In this document: positions 22,301 through 33,247 of the stretch, one piece after another | How the letters are laid out: each line of letters begins with the position of its first letter | Position numbering within the stretch: the stretch's first letter is position 1 | Source: Plectosphaerella cucumerina | Taxonomy: Eukaryota > Ascomycota > Sordariomycetes > Glomerellales > Plectosphaerellaceae | Direction: 5' to 3' | DNA length: 64,000 bases | Assembly (NCBI GenBank): GCA_020746995.1 | Contig: JAGPXD010000005.1 | Coordinates: 1,488,001-1,552,000, forward strand | Translations under genes and position numbers: made by a program | The notes under the pieces: generated by a model | Seen by the model: only the letters and a program-made list of their open reading frames with translations | What the model was told of the DNA's origin: nothing | Databases searched by the model: none

Positions 22301-23813
22301 GAGTCGGCCGAGACCACACAGCCGGAACCTCAGGCGAGCGGCGACACGGACGATGCTGCCACGGCCAACGCCAGCCAGGGAGGATCTGATGATGAGGGAG
22401 GCGCGAGCGACACGGAGAACGGTCTGGATGATATCCTGCCAGACGTCAAGGAGCTCGCCGACGCACTGGAGCCGAGCACTGAGATCCCACTCGAGCTGCC
22501 CAAGCATCAGAAGAAGAGTCTTATGAAGATGCTCACTAACTTTTGGGCGGAGAGGTCGGCTAGCGGGTGGCCTCTGCTCGAGTACCCCGTCAATCAAGGC
22601 GACCACATCTTCATTGACTCGGACATTATTGTTCGCGAGGACGAGCCGAGCTCGGTCATCGCATTTGCTTTGAGCTCCGATGACTACTGCGCCAAGCTGG
22701 CCGACATTCGCCGGTCGTGGCAAATTGCAATCCAGAAGACGCACGAGGCAGGGCATGCCGACTCGAGGTCCTCTGGCCTCTCCGACACGGGCGGGGAGTT
22801 TACGGTGGACGAGGGCGAGCTGGAGAAGAGTCTTCTTCGGGCCACCGGCACGCATCTCAAGTACCAGTTCAAGGAGGGTTCTGCGACGATGCTTTGCAAG
22901 ATCTTCTATGCTGAGCAGTTTGACGCGCTCCGGCGCAAGTGCGGCGTGGCAGACCGGATCATCGAGTCCCTGTCCCGCTGCCTCAAGTGGGATTCAAAGG
23001 GAGGCAAGACCAAGTCGGTGTTCCTCAAGACGCTGGACGATCGGCTTGTTCTCAAGGCGCTGTCGCCGGTGGAGACGTCGGCGTTCCTCCGCTTCGCGCC
23101 GGCGTACTTTGGCATCATGGCTGAGGCGCTGTTCCACGACCTGCCGTCGGTCATTGCCAAGATGCTGGGCTTCTTCCAGCTCATCATCAAGAACCCGGTC
23201 ACCGGCGTGGAGATCAAGCTTGATCTTCTGGTCATGGAGAACCTCTTCTACGACCGATCACCCAGCCGCATCTTCGACCTCAAGGGGTCGATGCGCAATC
23301 GCAAGATTCAGTCAACGGGCGAACAGAACGAGGTCCTTCTGGACGAGAACATGGTCGAGTTCATCTACGAGTCGCCACTGTTTGCGCGCGAACACTCGAA
23401 GAAGCTGCTGAGGGCGTCGGTGTGGAACGACACGCTCTTCCTCGCCAGGCAGAACGTCATGGACTACTCGCTGATGATCGCTGTGGACGAGATCAAGAAG
23501 GAGCTGGTGGTGGGCATCATCGACTGCATCCGGACATACACGTGGGACAAGAAGCTGGAGAGCTGGATCAAGGATCGCGGATTCGCAGGAGGCGGCCGCA
23601 ACAGGCCGACGGTGACGAGTCCGAAGGAGTACAAGTCGCGCTTCCGCGAGGCCATGGCCAGGTATGTCTGCTGGCGCACCGGGCTCAAAGAAAGTATGCT
23701 AACGAAGTGACAGATATATCCTCCAGGCGCCTAATTGCTGGCACCAGTTTGGGTCGCCGCAGATGATCAACGCGCTGAGGCCTAGGTTCGAGATTGAGGG
23801 CAAGCCGGAGTAG
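16355..23813 (+). CDS. fab1: 1-phosphatidylinositol-3-phosphate 5-kinase Fab1 (PIKfyve)
   Basis: Makes PtdIns(3,5)P2 from PtdIns3P on endosomes and the vacuole, controlling vacuole size, acidification and retrograde traffic. Two exons (16355-23661 and 23714-23813; 52-base intron with GTATGT, GCTAAC and CAG) give 2468 residues. Order of domains: Ser-rich disordered N-terminus; FYVE finger at about 429-490, beginning WMADETCKEC and with the PtdIns3P-binding RKHHCR and RLCKPC; a GroEL/CCT-like domain at about 850-1060; a Cys/His-rich middle with IEIVVP-type motifs; a long disordered Pro/Ser/Glu stretch at about 1630-2040; and the PIP-kinase domain from about 2060 to the end. Kinase signatures are DLKGSMRNR near 2308, NVMDYSLMIAVDE near 2369 and GIIDCIRTYTWDKKLE. 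The last exon supplies the conserved end YILQAPNCWHQFG. All key motifs are intact. Confidence 0.97.
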
Positions 23814-24333
23814 AAGACACATACTGATCGGGGCCTGTCGCAGGATGGAGGGAGTTGGGAATGATTATGACGGCTATTGCATTCGGCATTGGGGCAAGCG
23901 AGGCGTTGATTATGTTTGCTAGAAATATATTATTCCTTTGATGTGTGATTCCTTGGCGTGATGGCCAGCAACTGTTGTCGATGCAGCTTGCTTGACCGCA
24001 GCCCCCGAGTCAACACACTCACCGTGCTCATAGCATGAGTTCAAGGAGAGAAACGCAACTGTGGAGCCATTTGAGTTCCTGAGAGTAAGATCTACTTTTT
24101 CGCGAAGATGTTGACCGCCCGATCTCGTGATAGTCCCCTGGTGACCCGTGGAGCTGAGACGACAACGGTTCGGGTGACCCACTTTCGGCGATCCGCCAGT
24201 CATGCGCCTCCCTCGAGCCAAGTTCGACTTCACCTCATCCTTCAGTCACCTCACCCATCGACAAACTCACCCCCAAAGCCGCCCTCAACACCTGCCTCCC
24301 GATTACTCCGGTGGCTTTCACCGGGAACACCCA
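23814..24333. other. Short intergenic: fab1 3' side and mdm12 leader
   Basis: No gene is seen. An in-frame ATG at 24202 would add 44 residues to Mdm12, but those residues have no family character. Confidence 0.5.
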
Positions 24334-25749
24334 ATGTCTATTGACCTCAACTGGGAGACCATCACTTCCGGTCCTGACGGCGAAGTCCTGCGCCACCGGA
24401 TCCGAGACTTTGTGCACGCCAAATTCCAGGCCGTCAAGCTCCCCCGCTTCATCAAGTCGGTCACCGTCCACGACTTTGAGTTTGGCTCCATCGCGCCGCA
24501 GCTCGAGCTCAAGGATATAACGGACCCGCTGCCGGACTTTTATGAAGATAACGAAGACTACGAGGATGATGACGACACGGACGATGGCCTGGACTTGGGG
24601 GACGATGTGAGAAGTACGGGCGGCGCGGGGACGCCGGTGAAGAGCAGCAGAAGGCAGCAGGAGCTTGAGAGGGAACTTGCAGCGGCGTCGGCTATTCCTT
24701 CGAGACTGCAGACTGGGTCGCCGATGAGGGGTGGGCAGGGCCTGGCTGGTCCTGGAGACACGGGAAGCCCGTTCCTCGGAGTCTCGACGCCGGGTCTTCT
24801 CGGCGGGGCGTCGAATCTGCACTACTTCCAGAGTCATCTTGGAAGCGGGTGGTCAGGGACGCAGACGCCTCTTGCAGCAGTGGCGGGTGCGCATATGGGC
24901 AACAGCGGATGGCTGGAGCATTCGTCCGGTACCACATCGCCCTTCTACCACCAGCCTTCACCCTTTATGAGAGAAGGTATGCCCAGAGGAGGGTCGCCGA
25001 GTCACAGCCGGAACCCATCGCAAGAGTCAATATCGTTCAACGAGGGAAACTCACCACTGGCGGCGCTGACGCCGAACCATGCACAGCACCAGCATGGCCA
25101 GGGTTTGCGGGAGAAGTCGAGCGTGTCAACGCTGGCGCCGACATCGGTGAATACCTCTCGACCACCGACGCGGGATCCATCCAGCCTGGCTGCGGCAGCG
25201 GCAGCGTCAGGGACGGCAATTGAAGAGGAGGACGACTTACTAGATGGCCCCGATGCAGGGCAAGACGACGAGTCCCCTGGATTCCGCGATGCAAGGCCAG
25301 AAGATATCCAGGCCGTCTTCCGGATACGCTATGCCGGCGACATCAAGCTTCGTCTCACCGCCGAAATCCTTCTCGACTACCCTATGCCCAGCTTCGTCGG
25401 CATCCCCGTCCAGCTGAGCGTGACAGGCATGTCATTCGACGGCATCGGCGTGACGGCACACATCCGGAAAAGGGTGCACTTTTGCTTCCTCAGCCCGGAA
25501 GACGCGTTGACGGCAGTTGGTCTGCCGCCCGAAGATGAGGAGGAAGCGCAGAACGGCGAGGGCGGAGGAAAGAAGCGGTTCGGTGGTCTGTTGCAGGAGA
25601 TCCAGGTGGAGAGCGAGATTGGCCTTCGCGAGGGTGGCAAGCAGAGCCTGAAGAACGTGGGCAAGGTGGAGCGGTTCGTACTGGAGCAGGTGCGGCGCAT
25701 CTTTGAGGATGAGTTTGTGTATCCCAGCTTCTGGACGTTCCTGGTGTAG
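24334..25749 (+). CDS. mdm12: Mdm12, ERMES complex subunit (SMP domain)
   Basis: Cytosolic subunit of the ER-mitochondria encounter structure; with Mmm1 it forms a lipid-transfer tunnel for phospholipids between the two membranes. A single exon gives 471 residues. The diagnostic N-terminus MSIDLNWETI, followed by FVHAKFQAVKLPRFIKSV and HDFEFGSIAPQLELKDITDPLPDFYE, is the conserved first half of the SMP fold. The second half appears after a long Gly/Ser-rich insert (about residues 85-330) as DIQAVFRIRYAGDIKLRLTAE, MPSFVGIPVQLSVTGMSFDG, then a C-terminus ending VRRIFEDEFVYPSFWTFLV. The split of the SMP domain by a disordered insert is usual in filamentous fungi. Start choice rests on the conserved MSIDxNW. 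Confidence 0.96.
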   Translation: MSIDLNWETITSGPDGEVLRHRIRDFVHAKFQAVKLPRFIKSVTVHDFEFGSIAPQLELKDITDPLPDFYEDNEDYEDDDDTDDGLDLGDDVRSTGGAGTPVKSSRRQQELERELAAASAIPSRLQTGSPMRGGQGLAGPGDTGSPFLGVSTPGLLGGASNLHYFQSHLGSGWSGTQTPLAAVAGAHMGNSGWLEHSSGTTSPFYHQPSPFMREGMPRGGSPSHSRNPSQESISFNEGNSPLAALTPNHAQHQHGQGLREKSSVSTLAPTSVNTSRPPTRDPSSLAAAAAASGTAIEEEDDLLDGPDAGQDDESPGFRDARPEDIQAVFRIRYAGDIKLRLTAEILLDYPMPSFVGIPVQLSVTGMSFDGIGVTAHIRKRVHFCFLSPEDALTAVGLPPEDEEEAQNGEGGGKKRFGGLLQEIQVESEIGLREGGKQSLKNVGKVERFVLEQVRRIFEDEFVYPSFWTFLV

Positions 25750-26275
25750 GTAGGTGGGGTGGTCACGCCGCGGGGCATCGACTGTCTGGTCCTGCCGCCG
25801 CTACCTCGACACGCCGCTGAATTCACAACAAAAAATGCACGCACCTGCCCACCTGCCCACGTACCCTTATAAGGTTTTTTTCTCGAGATTGTCCCAACCC
25901 CGGTGACGAAGGTCATCGAAGACCTCTCGGTTCGTCACCGGGGGCCGACCTTTCGACGCCCGCGGCCGCCAGAGGCTTTGCGGCGACAAACCCAACCCCC
26001 CAAAGAAAACCCGACAACACGACAACACGACAAACAAAGTGTAGAGCGCCCTGAATCGGCGGGTGTGGTGGTGGTGGGTCTACACAGAATACTTTTTGGA
26101 GTTTTGGATGATGTGGTGTTTTGATGTGGTGTTGCTTCTCAAGATGCAGACGATGCATTGGAGAACACATTCATTGGAATCAACCGCCATGCTGCAAAGC
26201 AAAGTTACGCTATCGTCAGGCGACCAAGACCTGCCTACCTACCAACCGCTTGTGACTCGTCTCGTCCGTCCCTGC
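25750..26275. other. Intergenic between convergent mdm12 and ist1
   Basis: Only 3' sequence is seen; nothing is supported. Confidence 0.5.
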
Positions 26276-27244
26276 TTACATCTTCTTCAGCGCCGCGAAT
26301 CTCCTCTCCAGCTCGGCAATGTCTGGTATGTCCCCGCCCGGTCCGCTGCCATCCTTCTTCTGCGCATCGGCCATCTTCTTGTTCGGTTTCAGCTCCAGCG
26401 GTATCGTGACCTTGGGGTGCGGGTTCTCAGTCGACATCTTTGGCGGGTTGACAGTCAACGGGCTGCGCGGCCCGCCAACGTCCCTCGGCGGCGTCGCCCT
26501 GCTCAGCTCCTCGCGCTCCTTGACAGCTTTTGCCTCGGCAGCAATGGGAGGCTCCAGCTGGCCTCCGTCCGCACCGTCCGACGCATCGCCGTCGTCGAGC
26601 AGGTCTGGCGCCTCGCCGAGGTCCTTGCGCTTCGGCCACTCGACACCATAGGCGCGCGCAATCTCCTCGAGGTATCCCTGCACCAGCTCCTCCTTCGGTG
26701 GCGCCACGCTGAGCTTGCGCACGACATTGGGCGCAACCTTGCCATCCGTATTCTCCATAGCAGCCTGCACGAACTCCTTGCCAAACTTCTCGCCCAGTAT
26801 TTGCCGCACGACCTGCAGCTCCTTGATCTCCGTCTTGGGCGCGGCGTAGATGATGCTCTTGACGGCCTCTTCCAGACCGGGGTCACACGTCGGCGAGTCG
26901 AGGAGGCCGGCGCGGGCGCTGAGGAGCTCGCAGTAGAGTTCGAGGAGCTCGTACAGTTCGGTGGTGATGTCGGAGCGGATGATGTTCTCGACGCGGATGC
27001 GGGCGCTTTCGACCTTGCCGACCTCGAGGAGCTGCGCCATGACGCGGCGCTGCGTCTTGCCTAGGGCTTCGTCGCGGTGTTGCACCATGCGCAGGCGCGC
27101 GATGGCCAGCTTGAGCTGGACCTTCAGCTTGTTCTGGGGGGGAGGAGCTGTCAGAGGGAGCTATGTCGTCATATGGGGAAATGAGGGGGGATCTTCGCCG
27201 CGGGGGAGGGGAAGGCTCACGATGGCAGATACCGGGGGAGGCAT
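26276..27244 (-). CDS. ist1: Ist1, ESCRT-III-associated regulator
   Basis: Ist1 binds ESCRT-III (Did2) and the Vps4 ATPase and tunes multivesicular body formation and endosomal tubule scission. Two exons: a tiny first exon of 8 codons (27244-27221, MPPPVSAI) and 27133-26276; total 293 residues. The second exon opens with the family core NKLKVQLKLAIARLRMVQHRDEA, then RRVMAQLLEVGKVESARIRVENIIR, LLELYCELLSARAGLL and a long helical domain ending near LEEIARAYGVEWP. The C-terminal third is disordered, with a Pro/Lys-rich segment and a final helix DIPDIAELERRFAALKKM whose leucine spacing resembles a MIM element for Vps4 MIT binding (inferred). The first exon rests only on splice signals and frame. 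Confidence 0.93.
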
Positions 27245-28043
27245 TTCGGATATGGCGCGGGGCTTTTCGATGGATGAGAAGTGTCGCTAGGTGTGTAGAT
27301 ACAGAGAGGAAGTCGTTTGAAGTGCAGTATCGCGACGCTGGAAGCTCGAATGGCAGATGACCAAGATCGAGATCAAGGCAGACACGCAACTCCCGGTCGG
27401 GCGACGCGGCGTTATCTAATCAGGGATGGCGGGGTACATTGGTACTCGGGCAGGCTTCGGGCGGTTGGTGCACCGCTCTCGAGCTCGAACCACCGCATTC
27501 GACCGAAAGGGATCCAAACATGCACGTCAGGAATTGGATTCTTGGCAGATCATTCGTCGTGAAAATCTCCCTTTCTTTTCCATCATCAGGGGTCAAGGCC
27601 TGCAGCTGGACGTCGGGCTTTCCTCCGAACCACATGCCAACTCTCGATCAAAGCTCCCATCGCAGCATCAGTTGGGCAGCATTCAGCACCTGAAGCTATA
27701 ACATGGGCGCTAAAGCCAAGCTTCCCGAGTCAGTCACCTGTCATCCTCGGACCAACAATCCTTGCCGGTCCCCTGGGCCCAGGGGCATTGCGGAGTCCCT
27801 TGGCGGAAAATGACTTCATATTGTCCTTGCGTTCCTTCGTAACCATCACCATCGCATCAACCCAACTTGACACGAGACTCGGCCCAAGAGGCGCACGCAC
27901 CTTGCAGGATGTTTCTATCATTCGGCTGACGCTCGCTATCATTATTATACTCGACATTCTCTACGTTCTTCCTCGCGCGACACTGGGCGCTCCATGAATC
28001 GACTGGCGCGGCATCTACGGCCTCATCTCGTCTCCCGCCCGTC
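27245..28043. other. Divergent promoter region, ist1 / Bre4-like gene
   Basis: No gene or RNA is supported. It serves as the 5' region for both neighbours. Confidence 0.45.
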
Positions 28044-31000
28044 ATGGGCGCGTCGAAACATCGTGTGCCAAAATGGCTGCAGACCCCCTTCGAAAGGACC
28101 CGGAAGTGGTCCACAGATATCTGGGCCAGCCTTGGGAAGAACCACCTCTGGCAACGGATGGTCAAGTTCTCCCTTGCAACCATGATCTCAGTCATCATCA
28201 CCCTCATCCCCGCCGTCAATGTCCATTTCCCGCAGACGGCTTTCCTGGCCCCGCTGTCGACAGTGTTCGCGCACGCCGGTCAACGCGTCGGTCTCATGGT
28301 CGAAGGCCTCGGCATGTTGCTGGCGGGATCCATCTCCGGGACGGCTTGGGCATCCCTCGGTCTGTGGATATCGAGCTACGTGATCGAAGATAACGAGGAG
28401 GCCGGCCAGACGATTCGTGCCATCTTCATGCTCATCTCCGTCTTTCACTTTGGATATCTTCGATCCTCGAGCCCGAGGCTGATTGTCTACTGCCTCTTCC
28501 ACCTCTCGCCCTCGGTGGTCCTCCTCGTCGGGCCAGATACGAACCTCTCCGCTCACCTCATCGCCTCCATCGCCTACCCGCTTCTCATCGGGGCCGCATC
28601 AGTTGTTGTCTGCAACCTTGTCATATTCCCCGAGCTATCGTGCGACTATCTAGCCCAGACAACCGTAAGCGCCATCACCGAGACGACAACAGTCCTGACA
28701 CGCACGACGGCGTGGTTCCTGCAGTTCGACAAGACACATCTCGGCCTTCACGACGGACTGGAGATCATACCCTCTGCCCACCCAGTGTCCGAAATCGGAG
28801 GGTTTGGAAAACCCGTGGAAAAGCCATACGACCCCACCGATCGGTGGTACCGGAGGCTCCTCCCAGGATTCAGGGACCCTGTTCGGGTCGACAGGCGACA
28901 AGCCCTTCTTCGTCCGGCACCCGCTGAGACTACTAGCTTGGCGTCATTGACTGAGAGCAAGACCAGCCTGCGATCGGTGTTGCAACGGTGCAAGGCTGGC
29001 CAGTCTGAAGCCAACATGGAAGTGTCCGTGGGTGCCCTGCCACCCAACAGTCTCAAACCCATCAGTACCAACACCATGAGGGGGCTGATTCACAACACCA
29101 TCACTCTCATCGGATCATGCGAGAATAAGTTTGTCCTCGTCGGAGACGAAGCAAAGTCTGATGAAGAGAGCGATGTTAGCTCCGAAGGTTCTCCGCGTCC
29201 AGCCTCGTCTCCTGGGCCCAGGAAATCCATCGACAATATTTCAGGCGACCCAAAGAAGAGCTCCACGTCACTATTAGTTGACCCGCTTAAGCAGCTGGAG
29301 CTCATCAAGCCCAGCCGCGAGGTTGAGGCAGGCGATCCGGAAGTTCTCGAGGCAATCATCGGCCGAATACGCGAGCCTGTCCAGGAATTGATGAAGTCTG
29401 TCAAGCAGACGTCAAGATCGGTGACCAGGAGCTTGTCTTACTGCTATGGGCTGAAACGACTACCTTCTGGCGCCCGCACTCCCGTCGACATCAGCCTGGA
29501 GGAGATGGATTACCGCATCGACTGTTTCATGGATGCGATTCAAAAGTTCGACCACAGCTCAGTTGAGGAGCTGGTCCGCGCTACCGCGACCTCGACTGGC
29601 GAAATGGATATTATGCCCAAGATGGAGACCTTCCTCGTGTCCTCCTTCCTACTGGGCCTAAGGCAGGCTGCGGTACACATGCTTCAGATGCTTCAGCACT
29701 CGCGCTCTCTGGTCGAGCAGCGTCAGTCCAAGCGATTCAAAATGAGCTTGCACGTCCCCGGAACGACCGGCTGGCGAGCCTGGCTCTCCACGGGCGGCGA
29801 AAGGGATGCCATGGTCTTGCCGAAGATGGCTCGCAAGAAGGGACGGACGGGCCACGACTCTCTCGCCGAGAAACGCGAGGCGTCGGAGCAGCTGGAGACC
29901 TCCAGCATTGAGCTCGAGAAACCGCTGACGCGACAGGCCCCCGACGAAGAGAACGCTCTGCCTGAGACGTTGACGCGAAGAGACACTCTTAACAAGGTTG
30001 TCGAAGAAGACGAGAAAAAGGCTGCGATGAAGAAGCGAAAAGAGAGGCGGAAACAGAAGGGATTCCTCATCCCTCTCCGGCATTGGGCAGCAAACGTCTT
30101 CGAGTCGCTCCAGAAATCGGACGATGGAATTTATGCGACAAAGCTGGTGGTGGCCTTCTTTGCCATCAGTTGGCCGGGCTTCATTCCATCATGGCGCCCG
30201 TGGTACTCCGCACACCGCGGCCTCTGGGCGCCGCTGCAACTGATCCTTATTTTTGAAGTTGCCATCGGCACGTCACTATTTGTCTTTGTCATCCGCGTCG
30301 TCGGTGTCATCTTCGGGTGTCTCGTCGGCTACCTGTCCATCGAGATTGGAGGGGGAAACAAAATCGTCATGGTGGTGGTCTTGCTGATTGGGATTTGGCC
30401 TTCGGTCTACCTTCAGCTAGGCTCCAAGTATGTCAAGACGGGCATGGTATCTCTCACGTCCATGACCGCCGTGGCTCTGAGTAAGTCCTCTTCAGGTTAC
30501 TAGAAGCATAGCTGGGCTAACAAGATACAGCGGCGATCAACACGGGAACTCCTGCCTTTGAGAACTTCTATCTACGAGTTGCGACGTTCTTCATTGGCAG
30601 CACGGCCGGACTCCTCGTTGAGCTGATGCTCTACCCATCACGAGCCCGTGACCGGATGGTCGAGGCACTTTCGTCATGTATCAAGCAGATGACGGAGATG
30701 CAGACTGCCATTGCAATAGGCGTGGACAATCCTTCAACCATGGATCTACGCTCGCTCAAGGTACAGCACCGTTTCGAGCGCTCGAGAGCCAAGGCTGTCG
30801 CGGCACTTACCGCAGCAGAGACGTTCCTCCCTTTCTGCCTCACGGAACCCCGGCTCAAGGGCAGCTTCCGTCCCCTCCACCCCATCTATCGAGAGATCAT
30901 CTACGTCCTTCACCAGATCGTCGACCGCATGGAAAACATGCTGCAGCTCCGACGGGCATACGGCAACGCGGTCCTTGAGGAACTCAACCCCGAAGTCCAC

Positions 31001-31843
31001 GCGTACCGTCGCGCCGTCGCCGCAGCCATTGCCGTATCCCTCTTCGCCGTCAACGAAGCACTCACAATCCGCATGCCACTCCCGCAGTTCCTGCCATCCG
31101 CACGCGTGGCGAAGCTTCGGCTCATCAACCGCGTGCGGGAGGTGGTCGAGGCGCGGGCCAAGAAGCAGGCTCCCGGCGAGCACGACGTGCTGTACGGAAC
31201 GCCCGGCGTCATCGCGCGGGACTTTGGGCTCGGCGATGATCCGACGGATGAGCGGACGACGAGGGTGGCGAATTTGCATAAAGTGCTAAGCTGGAACGCC
31301 AACTCGGCGGGTCTGATGGAGATTATCGAGTATTTGGAGGAGCTTGTCGAGCTGGCCAAGCTGCTGGTTGGAGTTAATGCGTTCCGGAGTGGACTGCTGG
31401 AGAGGCCGACGTTTAAGGACTATGCGAACCGGACGCAGTCGCGGGATCAGGTGATGGCATTTGGGGCTCTGGGCGATGGCGGTGGTGATGACGGAAGAGG
31501 GGATGGAGAGTTGAGGCGGGCGGTTACTGAGGCTATTGGGCAGGGCGCCGAGCTTGCGAGACGCGATACGAGGGTGAATGATTCCACGGCGATCCGCAGA
31601 ATGGATTCCCGAAGGTCGAGGGATGAGGCGGTGGATGAGGAGGCTGTTGATCTGAGGGAGACGTCGTCGAGGGGGAGCGGGGTCCGGAAGCGGGCGGACT
31701 CGAGGGCTGGGGAGGAGATTGATATACCTATTAGCTTGAGGCGGGTTTCGACGAGGAGGGCGTCGATACGGAGAAGGAGGCCGACGATTGTTGGGGGGAA
31801 GCCTGCGAAGGGAGATGGGATTCATGAGGAGGAGGAGAACTGA
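28044..31843 (+). CDS. Bre4-like / ArAE-type multi-pass membrane protein
   Basis: Large fungal membrane protein of the 'ER transporter 6TM N-terminal' plus 'brefeldin A sensitivity (Bre4)' arrangement. Two exons (28044-30480 and 30531-31843; GTAAGT donor, GATACAG acceptor) give 1249 residues. A first hydrophobic cluster spans about residues 35-205 (FSLATMISVIITLIPAV, STVFAHAGQRVGLM, ASIAYPLLIGAASVVVCNLVIFPEL). A long cytosolic loop with Ser-rich phosphosite-like segments follows. A second cluster lies at about 695-850 (LVVAFFAISWPGF, LILIFEVAIGTSLFVFVIRVVGVIFG, VVLLIGIWPSVYLQL), completed across the intron by AINTGTPAFENFYLR. The C-terminus is basic and disordered. The two half-bundles resemble aromatic-acid exporter/FUSC proteins; substrate is unknown. 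Intron-spanning frame and length agree with the family. Confidence 0.88.
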
Positions 31844-33247
31844 TCATAGGGGATGAAGCATGGTATCGGTTATTGGCTTGGATGGCATTGAGCCTTTTGT
31901 ATCCACTCAACAACTGCAAAGTGAACAACCTCTCCCATCATGCTTGCTTGCTTTCATTTGAGGCATGATCAAACTCAATGGTCAACGTTATCTGGTGAAC
32001 GCCAGGTGAGCGTGGACTTTGACATCAACTGTCTCTTCCAGACGCCAAACCAACTGATCATTCCCCCATGAACTTGAAACAGAGATAAGTCAATGGACTG
32101 AATCATGTCTGTCATGTTCTCACAGTGCTTAGCCCTCCCCCAAAACTTTGAGGGACTTCGAGTGTTTGGAGTTGATCAAGATCGAGGAAGCGGGAGCGTA
32201 CACACAGTATGAACCACCAAAATTCCCGCCAATCATCTAACGCCGGAATGGCTCAGTGGTAGAGCGTCGCACTCGTACTCCTGCGTCATGCGAAGGCCCA
32301 CGGTTCGATCCCGTGTTTCGGCATAATGTTTTGTTTTTGGGCTTCAGGCTATCAAGGGAAGCTGCAGTAATGATTTTTTGACATATCGTCACTGGCAGAG
32401 GACTGCGTCGAACTCTGTGGCTGTGCGGCACAGCTTTGGCCTTTTTTTTACCGAGGATATGTTTGATGTAAGTGCTTGTAGGCCGGTGTTGGTAATGGCA
32501 ATACTTGCCAAAAGCCAGTTTTGCCAGCCTGGGACATGATGGGGGCGCACCCAAGTGACCGGACACTCCAAAGAGCATTCAACTAGACATCCCTTCAAGA
32601 CTTTAGTGACGACAAGAACCAGCCGAGTTCCGATAGGTGATGATGGCGTTGGTCTCGTGTGTGTTGCTCGAACAGCTGGAGGTCCGGAGGCTGGGCCGGC
32701 CTGAAGCAGGAATTCTAGAAGCGTGGCTACGGAATGCATGATTGGCCGGGGCGGGACGTCGCCGCAAGCCACAGGGAATAATGGCCCTGAACGAGCTGGG
32801 CCTTTAGGGGGCTTCACAGTGTGTTCTGGGCGTTAGTGGGGAAGGGGGATCGAAGATGGGCCGCCAAGATTGGAGATGAGATCGCACAATGACGTCGATG
32901 AAGCGGCAAGGCCACGCGCTCCTGGGGAATTTCCTTGGCCTCGGAGGAGAAGCTCCCTCCACTTGGGACCGGATGAGAGATGACAGGGCAGGTGGCACAG
33001 AGGGCCACTCCTTCCCGTCATTCCTTTGGCCTGGTTTAGGAGCTGTCAGAACGTGACACAGCATCGATCTCGACTTGCGGCCTTGACGTGTTTGCCCTTG
33101 CTTCCCGTTTTCGCTCATAGGGAGCAGCTTTTTTCAACATCTTCGCAGGAAAGCCTCCCCAGATTCTTAACCCCTCACCCCGGCGCGCCACCCACAGTCT
33201 CCCCACAAACCATACACCGGATCAACGACGACACGCGACCCTGCAGT
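31844..33247. other. Intergenic containing a tRNA-Thr gene
   Basis: Apart from the tRNA at 32242-32323, no gene is supported. Sequence from about 33000 is the likely leader of the GRAM-domain gene. Confidence 0.5.
32242..32323 (+). tRNA. tRNA-Thr (CGU anticodon), with 10-base intron
   Basis: All arms fold. The acceptor is GCCGGAA/TTTCGGC with one G-T pair and discriminator A. The D arm is GCTC-loop-GAGC. The anticodon stem is TCGCA/TGCGA, the variable region 5 nt, and the T arm CACGG-TTCGATC-CCGTG. Positions 34-36 are CGT, giving threonine (codon ACG). A 10-base intron (32278-32287) sits right after position 37, the standard place for nuclear tRNA introns. A TTTT run for Pol III termination follows within a few bases. 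The A-box (TGGCTCAGTGG) and B-box are intact. Confidence 0.95.

Noticed and set aside
24202..24333. 44-residue N-terminal extension of Mdm12
   Set aside because: In frame with ATG but unlike any Mdm12; the conserved start MSIDLNW lies at 24334.
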